The notes under the pieces are model-generated. The model saw nothing but the letters and a program-made list of their open reading frames with translations. It searched no databases and had not been told where the DNA came from. A stretch of DNA of 64,000 bases, from the NCBI GenBank assembly GCA_900542295.1, contig UQNJ01000002.1, forward strand, positions 124,001 through 188,000. The letters are read 5' to 3'. Source of the stretch: an uncultured Eubacteriales bacterium. Lineage in GTDB: Bacteria; Bacillota; Clostridia; Peptostreptococcales; Anaerovoracaceae. Position numbers and translations under genes: made by a program. Position 1 is the first letter of the stretch. The number at the start of each line of letters is the position of its first letter. Below are positions 51,612-61,852 of this stretch, piece by piece.

Positions 51612-52721
51612 TTAAAGTTTTTCGTAATCGCCTATTATCTTACTGCATATAATATCCAGAGCCTTGTCAGGCGCACATTTCCCTGAAGCCTCTGACATCT
51701 GCCGGAGAACTTCCGGATTATTTTTGAGCCTCATGACATCCTCTATTACTCTTTTCATATCCAGGTCTTTTTCTTCTATCAAAATGGCTCCGCCCCTGTC
51801 TGCTATTGCCTTTGCGTTGTAATACTGGTGATTTCCGGTAACATTGGGAGAAGGTATCAGTATTGCTGCTTTCCTGCTTACAGTAGTCTCCGCAACTGAC
51901 AGCGCACCGGCTCTGCTTATAACAACATCGCATGCAAGGAGATGCAAATCCATGTTGTCTATATAATCTTTAACCCTGATGTTATCAGCTAAGGTCAACC
52001 CCTCAGACGATATCTTCTTGCTGACATCCTCATAGTACCACTTTCCGGTGCCGGCAATAAGACTCACTCCGCTGTGTGCGTTAAACAATTTGATCAGTTC
52101 CAGCGCTACCTCGTTGATTTTAACAGATCCAAGGCTTCCTCCGAATGTAAATACCACAAAATCGTCCTGCGGAATTTTAAGCTTTTCTCTCGCCTCTTTC
52201 TTGCTTATTTCAAAAAAGGCCTTTCTCACCGGATTACCCGCATCAATATTCTTTTCAGGCTCCTTAAAATATTTTTTTGCGTCAGGAAATCCTAAAAATA
52301 TATTTTTTACATACTTCTCAAGTGTTCTGTTGGCAAGTCCCGGGAAAGCGTTCTGTTCATGAAGATAACATAACTTTTTTTTCATGTGCCCGGCTATCAA
52401 TACCGGAAAGCAAACATATCCTCCTGTTCCTATGACTACATCCGGCTTGAAGCGTTTCATTATCTTCAGCGATTGAAGAACACCTTTTGAAACTTTCAGC
52501 CCGGTCTTTGCAATCTGCACGGGAGTCACATGATCAAGCCATCTTGCATCGACCAGCTCCATCTTGTGACCGCTCTTAGGAACAACATCTTTTTCAATTC
52601 CCTCACTGCATCCTATATACAGAACTTCTGTGTCCGGTTTAAGTTCTTTTAATTTGTCTGCTATGGCAAGAGCCGGGTATATATGACCCCCGGTTCCTCC
52701 TCCTGTAACGATTACTCTCAT
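51612..52721 (-). CDS. murG: UDP-GlcNAc:lipid I transferase MurG
   Basis: This 369-aa glycosyltransferase makes lipid II on the inner membrane face. It has the N-terminal VTGGGTGGHIYPALAIA loop, GTGGYVCFPVLIAG, FGGSLGSVKIN and ISRAGALSVAE. I prefer the ATG at 52721 with AGGTG 6 bp upstream over a GTG at 52730. The ribosome site overlaps the ftsW stop. Confidence 0.95.
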   Translation of the reverse strand: MRVIVTGGGTGGHIYPALAIADKLKELKPDTEVLYIGCSEGIEKDVVPKSGHKMELVDARWLDHVTPVQIAKTGLKVSKGVLQSLKIMKRFKPDVVIGTGGYVCFPVLIAGHMKKKLCYLHEQNAFPGLANRTLEKYVKNIFLGFPDAKKYFKEPEKNIDAGNPVRKAFFEISKKEAREKLKIPQDDFVVFTFGGSLGSVKINEVALELIKLFNAHSGVSLIAGTGKWYYEDVSKKISSEGLTLADNIRVKDYIDNMDLHLLACDVVISRAGALSVAETTVSRKAAILIPSPNVTGNHQYYNAKAIADRGGAILIEEKDLDMKRVIEDVMRLKNNPEVLRQMSEASGKCAPDKALDIICSKIIGDYEKL

Positions 52722-52730
52722 TTTTTTCAC

Positions 52731-53942
52731 CTATAAATCTGATGATTTTGAAATATTCAAAAGCACTCCCATAGCTCCCATGAAAATCATAAGAGCATTT
52801 CCTCCGTAACTTACAAATGGCAAAATAACACCTGTCGGGGGGAATGAAGAAGTTACTACTGCAATATTCATAACTACCTGTATTCCTATCATTATGGTTA
52901 TACCGGCCGCCATCATCATTCCCATATAATCAGGAGCGTTAATAGCCAGATGACATCCTCTCCATATCAGAAGCATATATACACACATCAGTGCAAGTAT
53001 ACCTACAAATCCCAGTTCTTCTCCTATAATGGCGAGAATAAAGTCATTTTGAGGTTCTGGAAGATATAAATTTTTCTGTATACTGTTTCCAAGCCCTCTG
53101 CCTGTCAATCCTCCCGTTCCCATGGCAAGAAGAGATTGGACCACCTGCCATCCGTCTCCAAGAGCGTCTGCAAACGGGTCAAGAAAGCTGATGAATCGTG
53201 CAAATCTGTAGCCTTCGGTATCAATCAGAATCAGACCCACACCTGCAATGCCGGCTGTACCGGCGAGAATACACATATGCCTCCATTTAACTCCGGCTAC
53301 TATCAACATTCCGCCTGCTATAAAAACAACCGTAAAAGCGGTGGACATATTAGGCTGGAGCATTATTATACCTGCGTATATCCCTGCCAAAAGCACCACA
53401 GGTACAACGCCTTTCCAGAAATCAAATGCCCGTTTAGGGTATCTGTCAAAATAGCCTGCAACGAAAATTATCAACCCAAGCTTGGCAACTTCTCCCGGCA
53501 TTATGGTTATAGGACCTATATCTATCCACCTGGTAGCTCCGTTGACCTCAACACCAAGTGGTGTAAATGTCATAAGCAAAAGACCTGCACACAAAACAGG
53601 AATCACCTTATACAGTTTTCCCCATATATGATAGTCTATTTTAGCAAGCAGCCACATAGCTATGAATCCTGCAACAAGCCACATAAGCTGCCTCTTGAGA
53701 TAAACATAAGGATCCCCAGCTTCACTTATTGATTTGTAATAGCTTGCGCTGAATATCATAACAGTGCCAAAAGTTACCAATATGACCGTAAGCAATATAA
53801 GCCAGAGATCCCCCGTCTTTCCCTCCGGAAGAAATGTGAAATGGCGTCGCGGTTTTTTTTCTTTTTTAACCTTAGCCTTTTTTTCTTTCACTTTTTTAGG
53901 CTTTTGTTCCGATTTAACAGCTCTCTCTTTAGCTTTTCTCAT
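52731..53942 (-). CDS. SEDS glycosyltransferase FtsW/SpoVE
   Basis: This 403-aa protein has a highly basic N-terminus (about 35 residues of Lys/Arg), then about ten membrane segments with SEDS motifs: MIFSASYYKS, GATRWIDIGPITIMPGEVAKLG, GRGLGNSIQKNLYLPEPQNDFILAIIGEELGF and PPTGVILPFVSYGGNALM. It polymerises lipid II with its partner transpeptidase. Its place between murD and murG and the partner SpoVD-like PBP favour SpoVE, but FtsW cannot be excluded. Confidence 0.92.
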   Translation of the reverse strand: MRKAKERAVKSEQKPKKVKEKKAKVKKEKKPRRHFTFLPEGKTGDLWLILLTVILVTFGTVMIFSASYYKSISEAGDPYVYLKRQLMWLVAGFIAMWLLAKIDYHIWGKLYKVIPVLCAGLLLMTFTPLGVEVNGATRWIDIGPITIMPGEVAKLGLIIFVAGYFDRYPKRAFDFWKGVVPVVLLAGIYAGIIMLQPNMSTAFTVVFIAGGMLIVAGVKWRHMCILAGTAGIAGVGLILIDTEGYRFARFISFLDPFADALGDGWQVVQSLLAMGTGGLTGRGLGNSIQKNLYLPEPQNDFILAIIGEELGFVGILALMCVYMLLIWRGCHLAINAPDYMGMMMAAGITIMIGIQVVMNIAVVTSSFPPTGVILPFVSYGGNALMIFMGAMGVLLNISKSSDL

Positions 53943-53956
53943 ATTACAAATATACC

Positions 53957-55333
53957 CTAATTCCCCAATCTTGCAACCAGCTCTTTGAAATGGTCGCCTC
54001 TCTGTTCAAAATTATCATACATATCCCAACTTGCACATGCCGGGGAAAGAAGTACCGTATCCCCGTATTCGGCAGTTTCAAACGCTTTTTTTACACATTC
54101 CTGCATATTTACCCCGTAACTGTAATCCTTGAATCCATATTTGTCTGCTGCTTCTGCAATTTTAGGGGCGTCTTTTCCTATAAGTACCATGTGCTTCACT
54201 CTTGAGTCAAACTTTTTTATGAGCTCCGAAAAGTCTTGGCCCTTACCATCTCCGCCTGCTATAAGAATTATATTTTTTTCTATTGCATTGAGCGCTGTAA
54301 CCGTTGCATCTATATTAGTTCCCTTGGAATCATTATAAAACTTTACACCGCCTGTCATTCCGCAATATTCTATCCTATGAGCAACCCCTGCAAATTCTCT
54401 TAGGGTTTCACCTATAATTTCAGGTGCTATACCTGCAAAATATGATATGGCTGCTGCTGCAAGAGCATTTTCGACATTATGTTTTCCTATAATTTTAAGT
54501 TCATCAACTCTGCAAATCTCCACAGTGTTTTCATCGTCTGCAATCAGAAGCACTCCGTCTTTAACAAAAGCTCCCTTTTCCAGTTCCCTTTCAGATGAAA
54601 ACAATACTACCTGAGATCTGGCTTTTTCTGCCAGTCTGACGCACATTTTGTCCTCTGCATTTATTACACAGTAACCTGTCTCATCCTGATTCATAAAAAC
54701 ATTAGCCTTTGCAATGCCGTAATCCTCCATAGTATGATGCCTGTTCAGGTGATCGGGAGTTATGTTCAGAATCGCAGATATCACCGGCTTAAAGTATTTC
54801 ACCGTTTGAAGCTGGAAGCTGCTGGTCTCTGTTATCAGCCAGTCTCCCTCCTCTGTATCAAGAGCCTTTGAAATTACAGCAACGCCTATATTTCCCACCA
54901 CATAAGTTCTGCGTCTTGCATTCTTGAATATTTCTCCAACTAATGTAGTAGTGGTGGTCTTTCCGTTGGTACCGGTTATAGCCACAAAGTTTCCTCTCGC
55001 TACTCTGTAGGCAATTTCCAGCTCACCTACTATTTCAGCTCCTTCTTTTTTTGCTTTCTGTATAAAAGCAAGCTCAGGATCAACTCCGGGGCTTAATATC
55101 AGCATATCGAAACAGCTTAAATCATCGGGGACTTTTCCGAGGCAAAGCTTAAGTCCTTTTCCCGTCAGAAAGCTCAAAAGCTGGCTGTCCATATCCTCTG
55201 CTCTTTTGGAGTCCTGAACAGTTACATCAGCTCCAAGCTTCAGCATGGCCTGGATAGCGGCAATCCCCGATTTTCCCATTCCCACAACAAGAACTCGTTT
55301 CCCCTTTATATTATTAAGATTTATATTTCTCAT
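53957..55333 (-). CDS. murD: UDP-MurNAc-alanine:D-glutamate ligase MurD
   Basis: This 458-aa Mur ligase adds D-Glu to UDP-MurNAc-Ala. It has the Rossmann start VLVVGMGKSGIAA, the ATP loop VAITGTNGKTTTTTLVGEI (about residues 113-131), NDSKGTNIDATVTAL and the C-terminal LLSPACASWDMYDNFEQRGDHF motif specific to MurD. It sits between mraY and the SEDS gene in the dcw operon. Confidence 0.96.
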   Translation of the reverse strand: MRNINLNNIKGKRVLVVGMGKSGIAAIQAMLKLGADVTVQDSKRAEDMDSQLLSFLTGKGLKLCLGKVPDDLSCFDMLILSPGVDPELAFIQKAKKEGAEIVGELEIAYRVARGNFVAITGTNGKTTTTTLVGEIFKNARRRTYVVGNIGVAVISKALDTEEGDWLITETSSFQLQTVKYFKPVISAILNITPDHLNRHHTMEDYGIAKANVFMNQDETGYCVINAEDKMCVRLAEKARSQVVLFSSERELEKGAFVKDGVLLIADDENTVEICRVDELKIIGKHNVENALAAAAISYFAGIAPEIIGETLREFAGVAHRIEYCGMTGGVKFYNDSKGTNIDATVTALNAIEKNIILIAGGDGKGQDFSELIKKFDSRVKHMVLIGKDAPKIAEAADKYGFKDYSYGVNMQECVKKAFETAEYGDTVLLSPACASWDMYDNFEQRGDHFKELVARLGN

Positions 55334-55353
55334 ATCATCACCTCATGTGAATT

Positions 55354-56343
55354 TTAAAGATGCATCAATACTATAGCAATAAAGCAGAATACCATTGTAA
55401 GTCCCCAGAACATCATAACGACTTTGGTTTCTTTCATTCCGCACAGTTCAAAATGATGATGTATCGGAGCCATCTTGAAAATTCTTTTTTTAGTCTTTTT
55501 GTAGTAAGCAACTTGCAGTATCACTGACAAAGCTTCTATAACATATATAAGACCTGCTGCCGCCAAAAGAAATTCCATCTTCATCAATACAGCTCCGGCG
55601 GACAAAACACCTCCAAGAGCCATAGAGCCTGTATCTCCCATAAATATCTTGGCCGGATATTTATTAAACATCAAGAAACCAAGACATCCTCCTGCAACAG
55701 CTCCAAACAGCACAGACTGATCCATATATCCGAAATTAACTGCCCCTATAACCATGAAGAATGACACTAAGGCAGTAACCCCCGATGCCAGTCCGTCAAG
55801 ACCGTCAGTCAGGTTGACCGCATTGCTGAAAGCAACCATAACGAACATTACAAACGGCACATAGAATATACCCAGATCTAACGTCACATTTACTACAGGT
55901 ATCCATATGGCAGTGCTTTCAATGAAGCCCGCTCCGGAAAAGAAAGCAGCAAAAACAGCAAATGCCAACGAAAATCCCACCTGCATAATTATTTTCTGTT
56001 TCGGGTTGAGTCCCAGATTGTTTTTTTTCACTGCCTTTTCGTAATCATCTATAAATCCGATCAGACCGAAGAGAATCATTGCAGCCAGCACTGCCAGGAC
56101 TTCAATTGTCAGTCTGCCTGTTACGGCAGTTATCAGTATCGTACATACTGTGGCAGAAGCTATAATCCCAAGACCGCCCATACTTGGCGTACCTGTCTTA
56201 TGCAGATGAGACTTCGGTCCCTCATCTCTTACGAACTGTCTGAATTGTTTCTTTTCCAAAAAAGGAATCAGCATTTTTTCGAGCAAAGCTCCCAAAACCC
56301 ATGCTGCAATCAGTGCTGTTACCGGGAATATTAACGATTCCAT
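55354..56343 (-). CDS. mraY: Phospho-MurNAc-pentapeptide transferase MraY
   Basis: This 329-aa membrane enzyme with ten segments makes lipid I. It has HLHKTGTPSMGGLGII (about residues 47-62), GFIDDYEKAVKKNNLGL, NAVNLTDGLDGLASG and MGDTGSMALGG with the catalytic Asp residues, and the MAPIHHHFELCG loop near the C-terminus. Length is standard. Confidence 0.96.
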   Translation of the reverse strand: MESLIFPVTALIAAWVLGALLEKMLIPFLEKKQFRQFVRDEGPKSHLHKTGTPSMGGLGIIASATVCTILITAVTGRLTIEVLAVLAAMILFGLIGFIDDYEKAVKKNNLGLNPKQKIIMQVGFSLAFAVFAAFFSGAGFIESTAIWIPVVNVTLDLGIFYVPFVMFVMVAFSNAVNLTDGLDGLASGVTALVSFFMVIGAVNFGYMDQSVLFGAVAGGCLGFLMFNKYPAKIFMGDTGSMALGGVLSAGAVLMKMEFLLAAAGLIYVIEALSVILQVAYYKKTKKRIFKMAPIHHHFELCGMKETKVVMMFWGLTMVFCFIAIVLMHL

Positions 56344-56360
56344 TTTTTTCTCCTTATCTC

Positions 56361-57734
56361 TTATCCTAAAATTTTGTTTACTATCTGTTCCATCTTCATG
56401 CCTCTTGAGGCTTTTACAAGTATTATATCACCAGTTTTTATGATGCCTTCTGCTGCTTCAATAAATTCTTCCTTAGTGCTGAAGAACATTATATTATTCT
56501 TATCCATGATTTCAGACGCTCCTTCAGCGTAATATCTCGCATCATCTCCCACAGCTATAAGAAGGTCTATTTTTTTTTGTGCCGCATGTCTTCCTACAGC
56601 ACGATGCCCTGCCTCCGCTCTTTCTGCCAAGCCCAAAATATCACCTAAGATGGCCACATGGCGTTTGCCTTCTATGGCTGTTAATGTATCTATAGCAGAT
56701 TTTACAGAGTCCTCACAGGCATTGTAAGTATCATCTACCACCTTAACCCCGTTTCCGGCAGTTATTTTAAGTCTCTTCCCCGTAAGTTCGGATCTTGTAA
56801 GTCCCTCCGCCGCTTCTTCTATACTTATTCCTATAAGCTCACCTGCCGCTATTGCCAATGCGGAGTTTACAGCATTGTGACCTCCGGCTACGGGAAGTAC
56901 TATTTTATAATCTTTATCGTCTCGGTTCAAGATGTATTTTATACCTTTATCGCCAAAATCGCAAATTTCTTTTACCAAATAATCTCCTGATTCATCGCTT
57001 ACTGTCACAAGGTTGTATTCTCCGCCAACTCTGTCCGGAGTAAGCATTGGGCAGGAACTGTTGACAACGAGAGTTGAATCGCTATCAAAATATTCTGTTA
57101 TTTCCATTTTAGCCTTTAATATGTTGTCTAAGTTTTTCATGAGTGCTATATTCACTTCGGCTATCTTTGTTATTATGGCTATATCAGGTCTGACTATATC
57201 CGCCAGAAGTTTTATTTCTCCGGGCTGATCCATTCCCATTTCCAGAACCGCTATCTCTGTATCTTCATCAAACTCAAGTATCGACAGAGGCAATCCATGG
57301 GCATTGTTGTAATTTTTCTTATTCCTGCCGGTCTTGTACTTGGTCGAAGCCACATAGTACATAAAATCTCTTGTACTGGTTTTCCCTACGCTGCCTGTAA
57401 CTCCTATTTTCTTTTTAAGCGGCAGAAGCCTTAAGTAATACTTTGCCAGTTCCTGTAATGCCGTCGTAGTATTTTTTACAAGTATAACATCTGTTCCTTC
57501 TGTTTGAGGCACCTTACTCTCATCGGAAACTACAACAACTTTACATCCTTTTTTAATAACCTGAGATATAAAATCATGTCCGTCGTTGTTTTCGCCCACT
57601 ATAGCAAAAAACATCATATTTTCTTCTATTTCTCTCGAATCTATGGAAATTCCTTTTATCTTATTTTTTCCGTCGCCTCTCACAAGCTGTCCCCCGACAG
57701 CCTCTATTATTTCCGGCACTGTAAATTCTCTCAT
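56361..57734 (-). CDS. murF: UDP-MurNAc-tripeptide:D-Ala-D-Ala ligase MurF
   Basis: This 457-aa ligase adds D-Ala-D-Ala. It shows SIDSREIEENMMFFAI, the ATP loop GVTGSVGKTSTRDF (Gly-rich, about residues 108-121), KKNYNNAHGLPLSIL and VVDDTYNACEDSVKSAI. The ATG at 57734 overlaps the murE stop (ATGA); AGAGAGG is in place. murF between murE and mraY follows the general dcw order. Confidence 0.95.
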   Translation of the reverse strand: MREFTVPEIIEAVGGQLVRGDGKNKIKGISIDSREIEENMMFFAIVGENNDGHDFISQVIKKGCKVVVVSDESKVPQTEGTDVILVKNTTTALQELAKYYLRLLPLKKKIGVTGSVGKTSTRDFMYYVASTKYKTGRNKKNYNNAHGLPLSILEFDEDTEIAVLEMGMDQPGEIKLLADIVRPDIAIITKIAEVNIALMKNLDNILKAKMEITEYFDSDSTLVVNSSCPMLTPDRVGGEYNLVTVSDESGDYLVKEICDFGDKGIKYILNRDDKDYKIVLPVAGGHNAVNSALAIAAGELIGISIEEAAEGLTRSELTGKRLKITAGNGVKVVDDTYNACEDSVKSAIDTLTAIEGKRHVAILGDILGLAERAEAGHRAVGRHAAQKKIDLLIAVGDDARYYAEGASEIMDKNNIMFFSTKEEFIEAAEGIIKTGDIILVKASRGMKMEQIVNKILG

Positions 57735-59218
57735 TTTGAACCTCTCTTGCATGACAGTATAACTTCTTTATCATCAAAGTGTCTTATTTCATCTCCGATT
57801 ATCTGACAGGTTTCATGTCCTTTCCCTGCAATCACTATTATATCTCCTCTTTTAGCTTCGGCTGCTGCTCTTTGTATTGCCCGGCGCCTGTCCTCTATTG
57901 CAAGTATTACCTTGTCGCAGAATTTCATCTTGCTCGTTATATCCTCTATTATCTTCTGCGGCTGCTCTCTCCTTGGGTTATCGGATGTCACTATGATAAA
58001 GTCAGCATTTTTTACAGCGGCCTCAGCCATCTCAAATCTCCTGTTTCTGTCTCTGTTGCCTCCGCATCCGAATATCAGTATTATTCTGTTGGGTTTGTAT
58101 TCCCTGAGACTTTCCAGCAGACTTCTAAGAGCCATACCGTTATGTGCATAGTCAACTAAAACAGTAAAATCCTCACCTATGTCTACCTTTTCTACTCTTC
58201 CCGGTATTTTCACATTGCTTATAGTTTCTTCTATAATATTCCACGGTATTCCGAGAGATCTGGTTACTGCTATTGCAGACAGAGTATTTTGTATGTTGAA
58301 GTGTCCCGCTAAATTCACCCTGATATGTCTCACCGAATCATCGCCGCATGGTTTTTTTGATTTCAAGTCATAAAATATTCCAAGATTGCCTTCTTCTGTA
58401 ATCAGTCCATGGTTAAAACTGCAAAAATCTGCTTTTTCACTCTCTCCGAAATAAACAACTTTCTCAAGATTGCTTCCTTCTATCATATATTCATGTCTTG
58501 AATCATCGCAGTTTATAACTGCTCTCCTGCATTTTGAAAAGAAACTTTTTTTCCAGAAAAGATATTCCTCAAAACTTGAATGTTCTCCATCTCCTATGTG
58601 GTCAGGACTGATATTCGTAAATACGCCTATATCAAAATCTATATTGTCTACTCTGCTATGCATAAGCCCCTGGGAAGAAACTTCCATTACAACTGCTCTG
58701 CATCCTTCTTCTTCCATCTCAGCCATGAGTCTTTGTATATCAGGAGACTGAGGCGTAGTTGCAGAAGCCTCCGACATATTTCCCTCATACCCGTTAAATA
58801 CAGTCCCTATTATTCCCGTCTTGATTCCAGCCGCCTCAAGAATACTTCTTATCATAAATGTTACAGAAGTCTTTCCCTTTGTACCGGTTACTCCTATTAC
58901 CAAAAGCCGCTGCGATGCATTATTGTAAAATTCAGCGCTGATAACAGCCATTGCTTTTCTTACATCATATGTCTTCACCACTGTGACTTCTCCGGGAAAA
59001 GAATAATCTTCTCTGTCCGGCATTACTATGGTTTCTGCGCCTTTTTCTATCGCCTTTTCTATATATTTTCTTCCGTCATCAAGCTGACCGTTCACCGCAA
59101 AAAACAGACTTCCCGGTGTTGCTTTATCCGAGTGGTATACAATACTTTTTACATCCTTTTCCGTACTTCCGCATATGCGGCAATCGGGTAACAAGTCCGT
59201 CAGAATCTTAAGTTTCAT
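57731..59218 (-). CDS. murE: UDP-MurNAc-dipeptide:meso-diaminopimelate ligase MurE
   Basis: This 495-aa ligase has the substrate site SIVYHSDKATPGSLFFAV, the ATP loop VTGTKGKTSVTFMI (about residues 108-121), the TTPQSPDIQ region and the motif SDNPRREQP. DNPR is typical of enzymes that add meso-diaminopimelate rather than lysine, so the cell wall is predicted to be of the mDAP type. The ATG at 59218 has GAGAGG; a longer frame was not used. Confidence 0.95.
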   Translation of the reverse strand: MKLKILTDLLPDCRICGSTEKDVKSIVYHSDKATPGSLFFAVNGQLDDGRKYIEKAIEKGAETIVMPDREDYSFPGEVTVVKTYDVRKAMAVISAEFYNNASQRLLVIGVTGTKGKTSVTFMIRSILEAAGIKTGIIGTVFNGYEGNMSEASATTPQSPDIQRLMAEMEEEGCRAVVMEVSSQGLMHSRVDNIDFDIGVFTNISPDHIGDGEHSSFEEYLFWKKSFFSKCRRAVINCDDSRHEYMIEGSNLEKVVYFGESEKADFCSFNHGLITEEGNLGIFYDLKSKKPCGDDSVRHIRVNLAGHFNIQNTLSAIAVTRSLGIPWNIIEETISNVKIPGRVEKVDIGEDFTVLVDYAHNGMALRSLLESLREYKPNRIILIFGCGGNRDRNRRFEMAEAAVKNADFIIVTSDNPRREQPQKIIEDITSKMKFCDKVILAIEDRRRAIQRAAAEAKRGDIIVIAGKGHETCQIIGDEIRHFDDKEVILSCKRGSK

Positions 59219-59256
59219 ACATACCTCTCGTCGGGATTTCCGACACAAATATTAAA

Positions 59257-61239
59257 TTATTGTTCGTACAAGTATACCTCAGAACCTCTCTTTACTTTGG
59301 TGCCTGCCGCCGGATACTGTGCGGCAACTATAAATTCTTCTCCTGCTCCTTCTCTCTTATTGTATGTTAAGCTCTGACCCGCAACTATACCTACAGCTTC
59401 GCTGTATTCAGTTCCGACAACATCCGGAACTATTGTATAATTGCCCTCAATTGCAGCAAGCTCTTCTTCTGTATATTCAGGCTCCACATTAAGATATCTC
59501 AATGTATCCTGCAATATGCTCTTTGCTATGGGGCCTGCCGTAAGAGAACCGTAATACGACCCCTTAGGGCTGTCTACTACTACCAAAATCGCAATTTGCG
59601 GATCGTCCATAGGTGCCATACCTAAAAACGAACTGTAATAGTAAGCACCGTATTTCCCGTTTTCCACTTTGTTGGCAGTTCCTGTTTTTCCGCCTATACG
59701 ATATCCTGTTATTTTTGCGACTCCGGCTCCTCCGTCAGAAACTACATATTCCATGGCTTCTCTCATTTCAGCCGCAGTTTCCTCGGAAATAACTCTTCTT
59801 ACTTCCTTCGTCTTGTATTCTTTTACAACCTTTCCGTCAGAATCAGTTAAAGCCTTTACATATCTGGGCTGAAGCAAAATTCCGTCATTACCTATAGCAC
59901 TTACTGCTGTAAGAAGCTGTATCGGAGTTAAAGAAATACTCTGGCCGTAACCCATCGTCGCAAGTTCAACCGGTCCCACATCTTCAGCATTATACATTAT
60001 AGAACCGGTCTCTCCCGGATAATCGACACCTGTGGTTTCTGTTATTCCATACATATCTATATATTTGTAGAAAGTATCCACTCCCATCTTGCCGGCTACA
60101 GTAGCAAGAGCCGGATTGCATGAATTTCCAAGGGCCTGTTTTATTGTCTGAGTTCCGTGATCTCTTGAACTCCAGCAATGAAGCGTTACGCCCGCAACGG
60201 TTATCTTGGTATTGCATGTGAAAGTGTCACTCGTAGATATTACTTTTTCTTCCAGTGCAGATGAGGCTGTTATCAGCTTGAATGTTGAACCTGGCTCATA
60301 AGTATCGCTTACTATGGGATTTCTCCACATCTTGTTAAGGTATGCGATTTTTTCATCCTCAGGGAGCGCATCATATTCTTCTTTTGCAGCTTCTTCTGCC
60401 GGCTCTGTTGCATTGTTCGGATCAAATCCCGGTGTCACGGCACTGGCCAGAATTTCTCCTGTCTTGGGATTCATTATAAGACACATTATTTTTTCAGCAT
60501 CTGTCTTTTCCATCCCTTCCTGCAAAGCTTTTTCTGCATAATATTGAATAGCTTCGTCTATTGTGAGGACTACGTTAAGACCATCTTTTGCTTCATAATA
60601 CTCCTCGGAGCCGTCTACAAGCTCATTGCCTGCCACATCTGTATTTTTAACCCATCTTCCGGAAACACCGCTTAAATACTGGTCATATTCCAATTCTATG
60701 CCGGTTCTTCCCGTGTTATCTACAGTAACACTTCCAAGGAGCTGCGATGCGAAGTTGCCAAGCGGATAGTATCTTCTTGTATCTTCTGATAATTCTATTC
60801 CCTTTATACCCAGCTCTCTTATCTTATCTGCATCGTCTTTCTCCAGATACTGAGCAACCTTTACGAGAGCCTGACTTTTAGTAATTTTCGCTTTTACATC
60901 AGCAGCTTCCATTTCAAGTACTGCGGCTAAATCTTCGGCTACTTTATCCACTCCGCCGCTTTGATTATTCTCGGCAATCTGAGCAGGTCTCGCCCACACC
61001 GAATAACAGGTTACGCTTGTTGCAAGCTCCTTGCCGTTCCTGTCGTATATAGTACCTCTTTTGGCTTCTATAGGAATATCGCTTGTTTGCTGGTCTATTG
61101 CCTTTTGAGTCATTTCATCAGCATTTACAACCTGTATCCATGCAACACGAAATGCAAGCAGTACCATAAGTACAGCAATGATTACAAATCCTATCGCTAT
61201 TCTTTTTTTATTGGTTACACTTACAGTATTTTTTTTCAT
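59257..61239 (-). CDS. SpoVD-type class B penicillin-binding protein with PASTA domain
   Basis: This 660-aa transpeptidase has one N-terminal membrane segment (about residues 13-33), a dimerisation domain with RRYYPLGNFASQLLG, and catalytic motifs STFK (in EPGSTFKLITASS), SCN and KTGTAN. One C-terminal PASTA domain (IVPDVVGTEYSEAVGIVAGQ and on) favours SpoVD over plain FtsI/PbpB. It cross-links peptidoglycan in septum or spore cortex. No second PBP gene lies in the cluster, so it may serve both roles. Confidence 0.9.
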   Translation of the reverse strand: MKKNTVSVTNKKRIAIGFVIIAVLMVLLAFRVAWIQVVNADEMTQKAIDQQTSDIPIEAKRGTIYDRNGKELATSVTCYSVWARPAQIAENNQSGGVDKVAEDLAAVLEMEAADVKAKITKSQALVKVAQYLEKDDADKIRELGIKGIELSEDTRRYYPLGNFASQLLGSVTVDNTGRTGIELEYDQYLSGVSGRWVKNTDVAGNELVDGSEEYYEAKDGLNVVLTIDEAIQYYAEKALQEGMEKTDAEKIMCLIMNPKTGEILASAVTPGFDPNNATEPAEEAAKEEYDALPEDEKIAYLNKMWRNPIVSDTYEPGSTFKLITASSALEEKVISTSDTFTCNTKITVAGVTLHCWSSRDHGTQTIKQALGNSCNPALATVAGKMGVDTFYKYIDMYGITETTGVDYPGETGSIMYNAEDVGPVELATMGYGQSISLTPIQLLTAVSAIGNDGILLQPRYVKALTDSDGKVVKEYKTKEVRRVISEETAAEMREAMEYVVSDGGAGVAKITGYRIGGKTGTANKVENGKYGAYYYSSFLGMAPMDDPQIAILVVVDSPKGSYYGSLTAGPIAKSILQDTLRYLNVEPEYTEEELAAIEGNYTIVPDVVGTEYSEAVGIVAGQSLTYNKREGAGEEFIVAAQYPAAGTKVKRGSEVYLYEQ

Positions 61240-61267
61240 AAGAAAAAATCTCCCAAATAATAATATA

Positions 61268-61306
61268 AAGCCGGAATACTATTATCGATATTAAGTTATC
61301 CGGCTT
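61268..61306 (-). other. Hairpin between ftsL and spoVD-type gene
   Basis: AAGCCGGA (61268-61275) pairs with TCCGGCTT (61299-61306). On the minus strand TATATTATTATTT follows, a poor T tract. Within an operon this may be a partial terminator or an RNA processing site that lowers expression of the downstream genes. Confidence 0.45.
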
Positions 61307-61360
61307 GCTTTCTATATGAAGTTATGTCACAAAGCTATGTATATTTCAAAGAGCTTGCCC

Positions 61361-61828
61361 TTATTCATATGCTTTTTGTCTTATCAGGTCAGTCAGGCTT
61401 TCTTCAGATGATTCTATTGTTGAAAGATGAATGCATTCGTTCCCCTGAGGATAATACATTCCTAATTCATCTGTCGCATAAGTTTCCAACTGATTTATAG
61501 TATTGCTGCTGTCCAGCTTGATAGTCAGCATGTCTATTTCTGTCTGGAGAATTCCGTTTTCACTTCTAAGCTGATTTATAGAATACTGCAGCTTTGCAGC
61601 ATGGGCATTGACTACAATCATTCCTATCAAAAGCACTCCCACAGCTATGACTGCAACTATAAGGCTGCGAAGAACTGCGGCCTTATATGCTTTTTCTTGC
61701 TGCTGTTTTTTCAGATTTCTGTCCGTTTCAGGTCTCTGCCTTGTTCTTCTTATCCTTTCACCCTGTGTTTCAGGTGCGTAATTATAATCATAGTATTCAG
61801 CTGTGTAAACCTTTCTTGCTGTTTCCAT
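61361..61828 (-). CDS. ftsL: Division protein FtsL-like
   Basis: This 155-aa protein has a basic cytoplasmic N-terminus (about 55 residues), one membrane segment (about 60-78) and a leucine-zipper-like coiled coil (KLQYSINQLRSENGILQTEIDMLTIKLD). Sequence identity is not needed: the fold and the position between rsmH and the PBP gene define FtsL. The ATG at 61828 has GAGGA 8 bp upstream; a TTG at 61849 is an alternative. Confidence 0.82.
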   Translation of the reverse strand: METARKVYTAEYYDYNYAPETQGERIRRTRQRPETDRNLKKQQQEKAYKAAVLRSLIVAVIAVGVLLIGMIVVNAHAAKLQYSINQLRSENGILQTEIDMLTIKLDSSNTINQLETYATDELGMYYPQGNECIHLSTIESSEESLTDLIRQKAYE

Positions 61829-61852
61829 ACTGCTTTTCCTCAATCTCAAATT